Assembly (NCBI GenBank): GCA_012511845.1
Contig: JAAZFF010000236.1
Location: forward strand, 1 to 7,494
Reading direction: 5' to 3'
DNA length: 7,494 nt
Source of the DNA: Lentisphaerota bacterium
GTDB taxonomy: Bacteria > Verrucomicrobiota > Kiritimatiellia > RFP12 > UBA3636
Part shown: piece by piece, positions 5,519 through 7,494 of the stretch
How the letters are laid out: each line of letters opens with the position of its first letter
Numbering within the stretch: the stretch's first letter is position 1
The notes under the pieces: generated by a model
The model's database searches: none
Seen by the model: only the letters and a program-made list of their open reading frames with translations
What the model was told of the DNA's origin: nothing
Translations under genes and position numbers: made by a program

Positions 5519-7494
5519 ATGGAGTGTTTAAACAGCAGCACGGTAATTAAAACCACAAAAACAATCTATCCGCAGATATATGCTTATGTTACTCCTGATT
5601 ACAAGCCGAACAACGGCTGGATCAAGATAGGATATACCGAACGCCGCAATGTTGATGATCGGATCCGCCAGCAAACGCAAACTGCCGGGATAAGCTACGA
5701 CAAGCTCTGGTACGGTCCTGCCAGGTTTTACAACTCCGACGCCTGGTTCAAGGACAAAGAGCTCCACTCATACCTGCGCAAATTCAAAGATATTAAACAG
5801 CGTCCAGGTAGCGAGTGGTTCTACTACGACGGCTACCCCGAACAGGCGCAAACCGATTTTGAGGAGTTTCGCCGCAAAGACTGGTCTCAAGCCGCCAAAT
5901 CACAGGAGTATACCCTGCGTGCCGAGCAGGAGGATGCTGTCCAGAAAACATTGACATATATTGCCGGAAATCCCAAAAACCGCGAGTTTCTCTGGAATGC
6001 CAAGCCGCGCTTCGGCAAGACCCTGACCGCTTACGACCTGGCTGGACGCATGGGAGCCAAAAATGTCCTGATCGTCACCAACCGCCCGGCAATCGCCAAC
6101 TCCTGGTTTGATGATTTCGAGAAGTTTATTGCCGAGAAATCCCGCTACCTCTTTGTTTCTACCACCGACTCACTCAAAGAGCGTCCGGTTCTTACACGTG
6201 AACAGTTTGTGGAAAACCCCTATAAGCCGGATGGAACACTGGCAGGCTATATGGCATTCATCTCTCTGCAAGACCTTAAAGGCGCAATCAGCTTCGGCGG
6301 ACCTTACGATAAACTGGCATGGGTAAAAGAGCTCAACTGGGATCTGCTGATTATTGACGAGGCACATGAGGGCATTGATACCCTCAAAACCGATGTTGCC
6401 TTCAATAATATCACGCGAGATTTTACATTGCACCTCTCTGGCACTCCTTTCAAACAGGTTGCCAGCGGCAAATTCGCCGAAACCCAGATATTCAACTGGA
6501 CTTATGCTGATGAGCAGCAAGCCAAAGCCGGGTGGGACGAAACGAGCGAAGAGAACAACCCCTATGAGGGGCTTCCGCGCCTGAATATGTTCTCATATCA
6601 GATGAGCCGGATGATCACTGATGAGGTCAACAAGGGCGCCGAGATAGATGGCAGCAACATCGACTTTGCATTTGATCTCAACGAGTTCTTTGAGACGAAC
6701 AACAACGGCAAGTTTGTGCATGAGGCTGAGGTTCTGAAATGGCTCGATACCCTGACCGGTAATGAGAAATATCCCTTTTCAACCCCTGAACTGCGGGCTG
6801 AGCTGAAACATACCTTCTGGCTACTCAACCGTGTTGCAAGTGCCAAAGCACTGGAAAAGCTCCTGCGAAATCACCCTGACTTCGAAAAATACGAGATTAT
6901 ACTGGCAGCCGGTGACGGTAAAAGCGATGAAAATGATCCTGCAGTTACAGAGAAATCATTGGACAGGGTACGCAAGGCAATCCACAAACATGAGTACACC
7001 ATCACCCTCTCCGTAGGTCAGCTTACGACCGGGGTAACCGTGCCTGAGTGGACCGGTGTCATGATGCTCTCCAATGTGCAGTCACCCAGCCTCTATATGC
7101 AGGCAGCCTTCAGGGCGCAGAATCCGTGGAGCTATGAGATTGATGGCGAGAGCCGACGCAAAGAAAACGCCTATGTCTTTGACTTTGCGCCGGAACGAAC
7201 CCTCACGATCTACGATGAGTTTGCCAACAATCTGAACCGCAAGACTGTCGGCGGGGGCGGCACAACGACCGATCGTGAAGAAAACATCAGAATTCTGCTC
7301 AACTTCTTCCCTGTCATTGCAGAGGATACCGCCGGCAGGATGGTTGCGCTCGATGTCAATCAGGTTCTGACCATCCCCAAAGTGATTAAGGCGCAGGAGG
7401 TTGTCCGGCGCGGCTTTATGTCCAATTTTCTTTTCCAGAATATCTCCGGTATTTTTGCAGCAGAAGCCAAAGAGGTGCGTGAGATATTGGAGCA
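5519..7494 (+). CDS. Restriction subunit: GIY-YIG nuclease fused to SF2 DEAH helicase (cut by right window edge)
   Basis: An open frame of 658 codons runs off the window. Residues 15-104 look like a T5orf172/MUG113-type GIY-YIG nuclease: IYPQIYAYVTP (GIY strand), WIKIGYTE (YIG strand, 34-41), Arg48 in DDRIRQQ, and GSEWFYYD (97-104) with the likely metal-binding Glu99. A superfamily 2 motor follows: an unusual Walker A NAKPRFGKT (160-168), motif Ia-like VLIVTNRP, Walker B LLIIDEAHE (276-284, DEAH), SGTPF (307-311), then TITLSVGQLTTGVTVPEW (494-511) and LYMQAAFRAQNPW (525-537) as motifs V and VI. It probably cleaves unmodified DNA after ATP-driven translocation. ATG 5519 has AGGG seven bases upstream. 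It starts 43 bp after the four-helix gene and is co-directional with the M subunit, its presumed partner. The C-terminus lies outside the window. Confidence 0.88.
   Translation, partial: MECLNSSTVIKTTKTIYPQIYAYVTPDYKPNNGWIKIGYTERRNVDDRIRQQTQTAGISYDKLWYGPARFYNSDAWFKDKELHSYLRKFKDIKQRPGSEWFYYDGYPEQAQTDFEEFRRKDWSQAAKSQEYTLRAEQEDAVQKTLTYIAGNPKNREFLWNAKPRFGKTLTAYDLAGRMGAKNVLIVTNRPAIANSWFDDFEKFIAEKSRYLFVSTTDSLKERPVLTREQFVENPYKPDGTLAGYMAFISLQDLKGAISFGGPYDKLAWVKELNWDLLIIDEAHEGIDTLKTDVAFNNITRDFTLHLSGTPFKQVASGKFAETQIFNWTYADEQQAKAGWDETSEENNPYEGLPRLNMFSYQMSRMITDEVNKGAEIDGSNIDFAFDLNEFFETNNNGKFVHEAEVLKWLDTLTGNEKYPFSTPELRAELKHTFWLLNRVASAKALEKLLRNHPDFEKYEIILAAGDGKSDENDPAVTEKSLDRVRKAIHKHEYTITLSVGQLTTGVTVPEWTGVMMLSNVQSPSLYMQAAFRAQNPWSYEIDGESRRKENAYVFDFAPERTLTIYDEFANNLNRKTVGGGGTTTDREENIRILLNFFPVIAEDTAGRMVALDVNQVLTIPKVIKAQEVVRRGFMSNFLFQNISGIFAAEAKEVREILE

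Overview
The window is a bacterial chromosomal segment with two parts. A housekeeping operon on the minus strand (1-3093) abuts an accessory restriction-modification locus on the plus strand (3310 to the right edge, incomplete). No RNA genes or CRISPR arrays were seen. The periplasmic SurA/PrsA-type chaperone suggests a diderm bacterium. Two accessory genes, a four-helix-bundle S23/IVP protein and a GIY-YIG helicase restriction subunit, recur in my recollection in PVC-group (Lentisphaerae, Kiritimatiellae, Verrucomicrobia), Bacteroidetes and environmental genomes. The phylum assignment is a low-confidence inference.

Minus-strand operon, in transcription order: an exported peptidyl-prolyl isomerase (2071-3093), rsmA/ksgA (1199-2065), galU (263-1162) and the start of nadD (1-266, cut by the left edge). 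The gaps are 5 bp and 36 bp, and galU and nadD share an ATGA overlap, so co-transcription is very likely. The set links envelope protein folding, 16S rRNA maturation, UDP-glucose supply and NAD synthesis. nadD is easy to miss because it runs off the window; its GGSFDPVHNGH signature is unmistakable.

Plus-strand locus: a divergent intergenic region (3094-3309) leads to a DNA methyltransferase-like specificity/M subunit (3310-4359). It has motif X-like and motif I-like sequences but no NPPY catalytic motif. A GC-rich, hairpin-prone stretch follows (about 4231-4505). Next comes a well-formed sigma70 promoter with an overlapping inverted repeat, driving a RelB/DinJ antitoxin (4568-4861). The YoeB/Txe toxin start codon lies 1 bp after the antitoxin stop, but only about 31 toxin residues remain. 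The reading frame then enters an element resembling the intervening sequences known from 23S rRNA genes. This element carries a four-helix-bundle protein (5017-5475) with a repetitive C-terminal tail. From 5519 to the edge runs a restriction subunit with an N-terminal GIY-YIG nuclease and an SF2 helicase.

The main interpretation is that an R-M operon (M then R) is split by a toxin-antitoxin cassette, and that the toxin was itself destroyed by an IVS-like element encoding an S23-family protein. The catalytic NPPY half of the methyltransferase is not visible and is either beyond the right edge or lost. If the system works, that missing half is the key thing to find.
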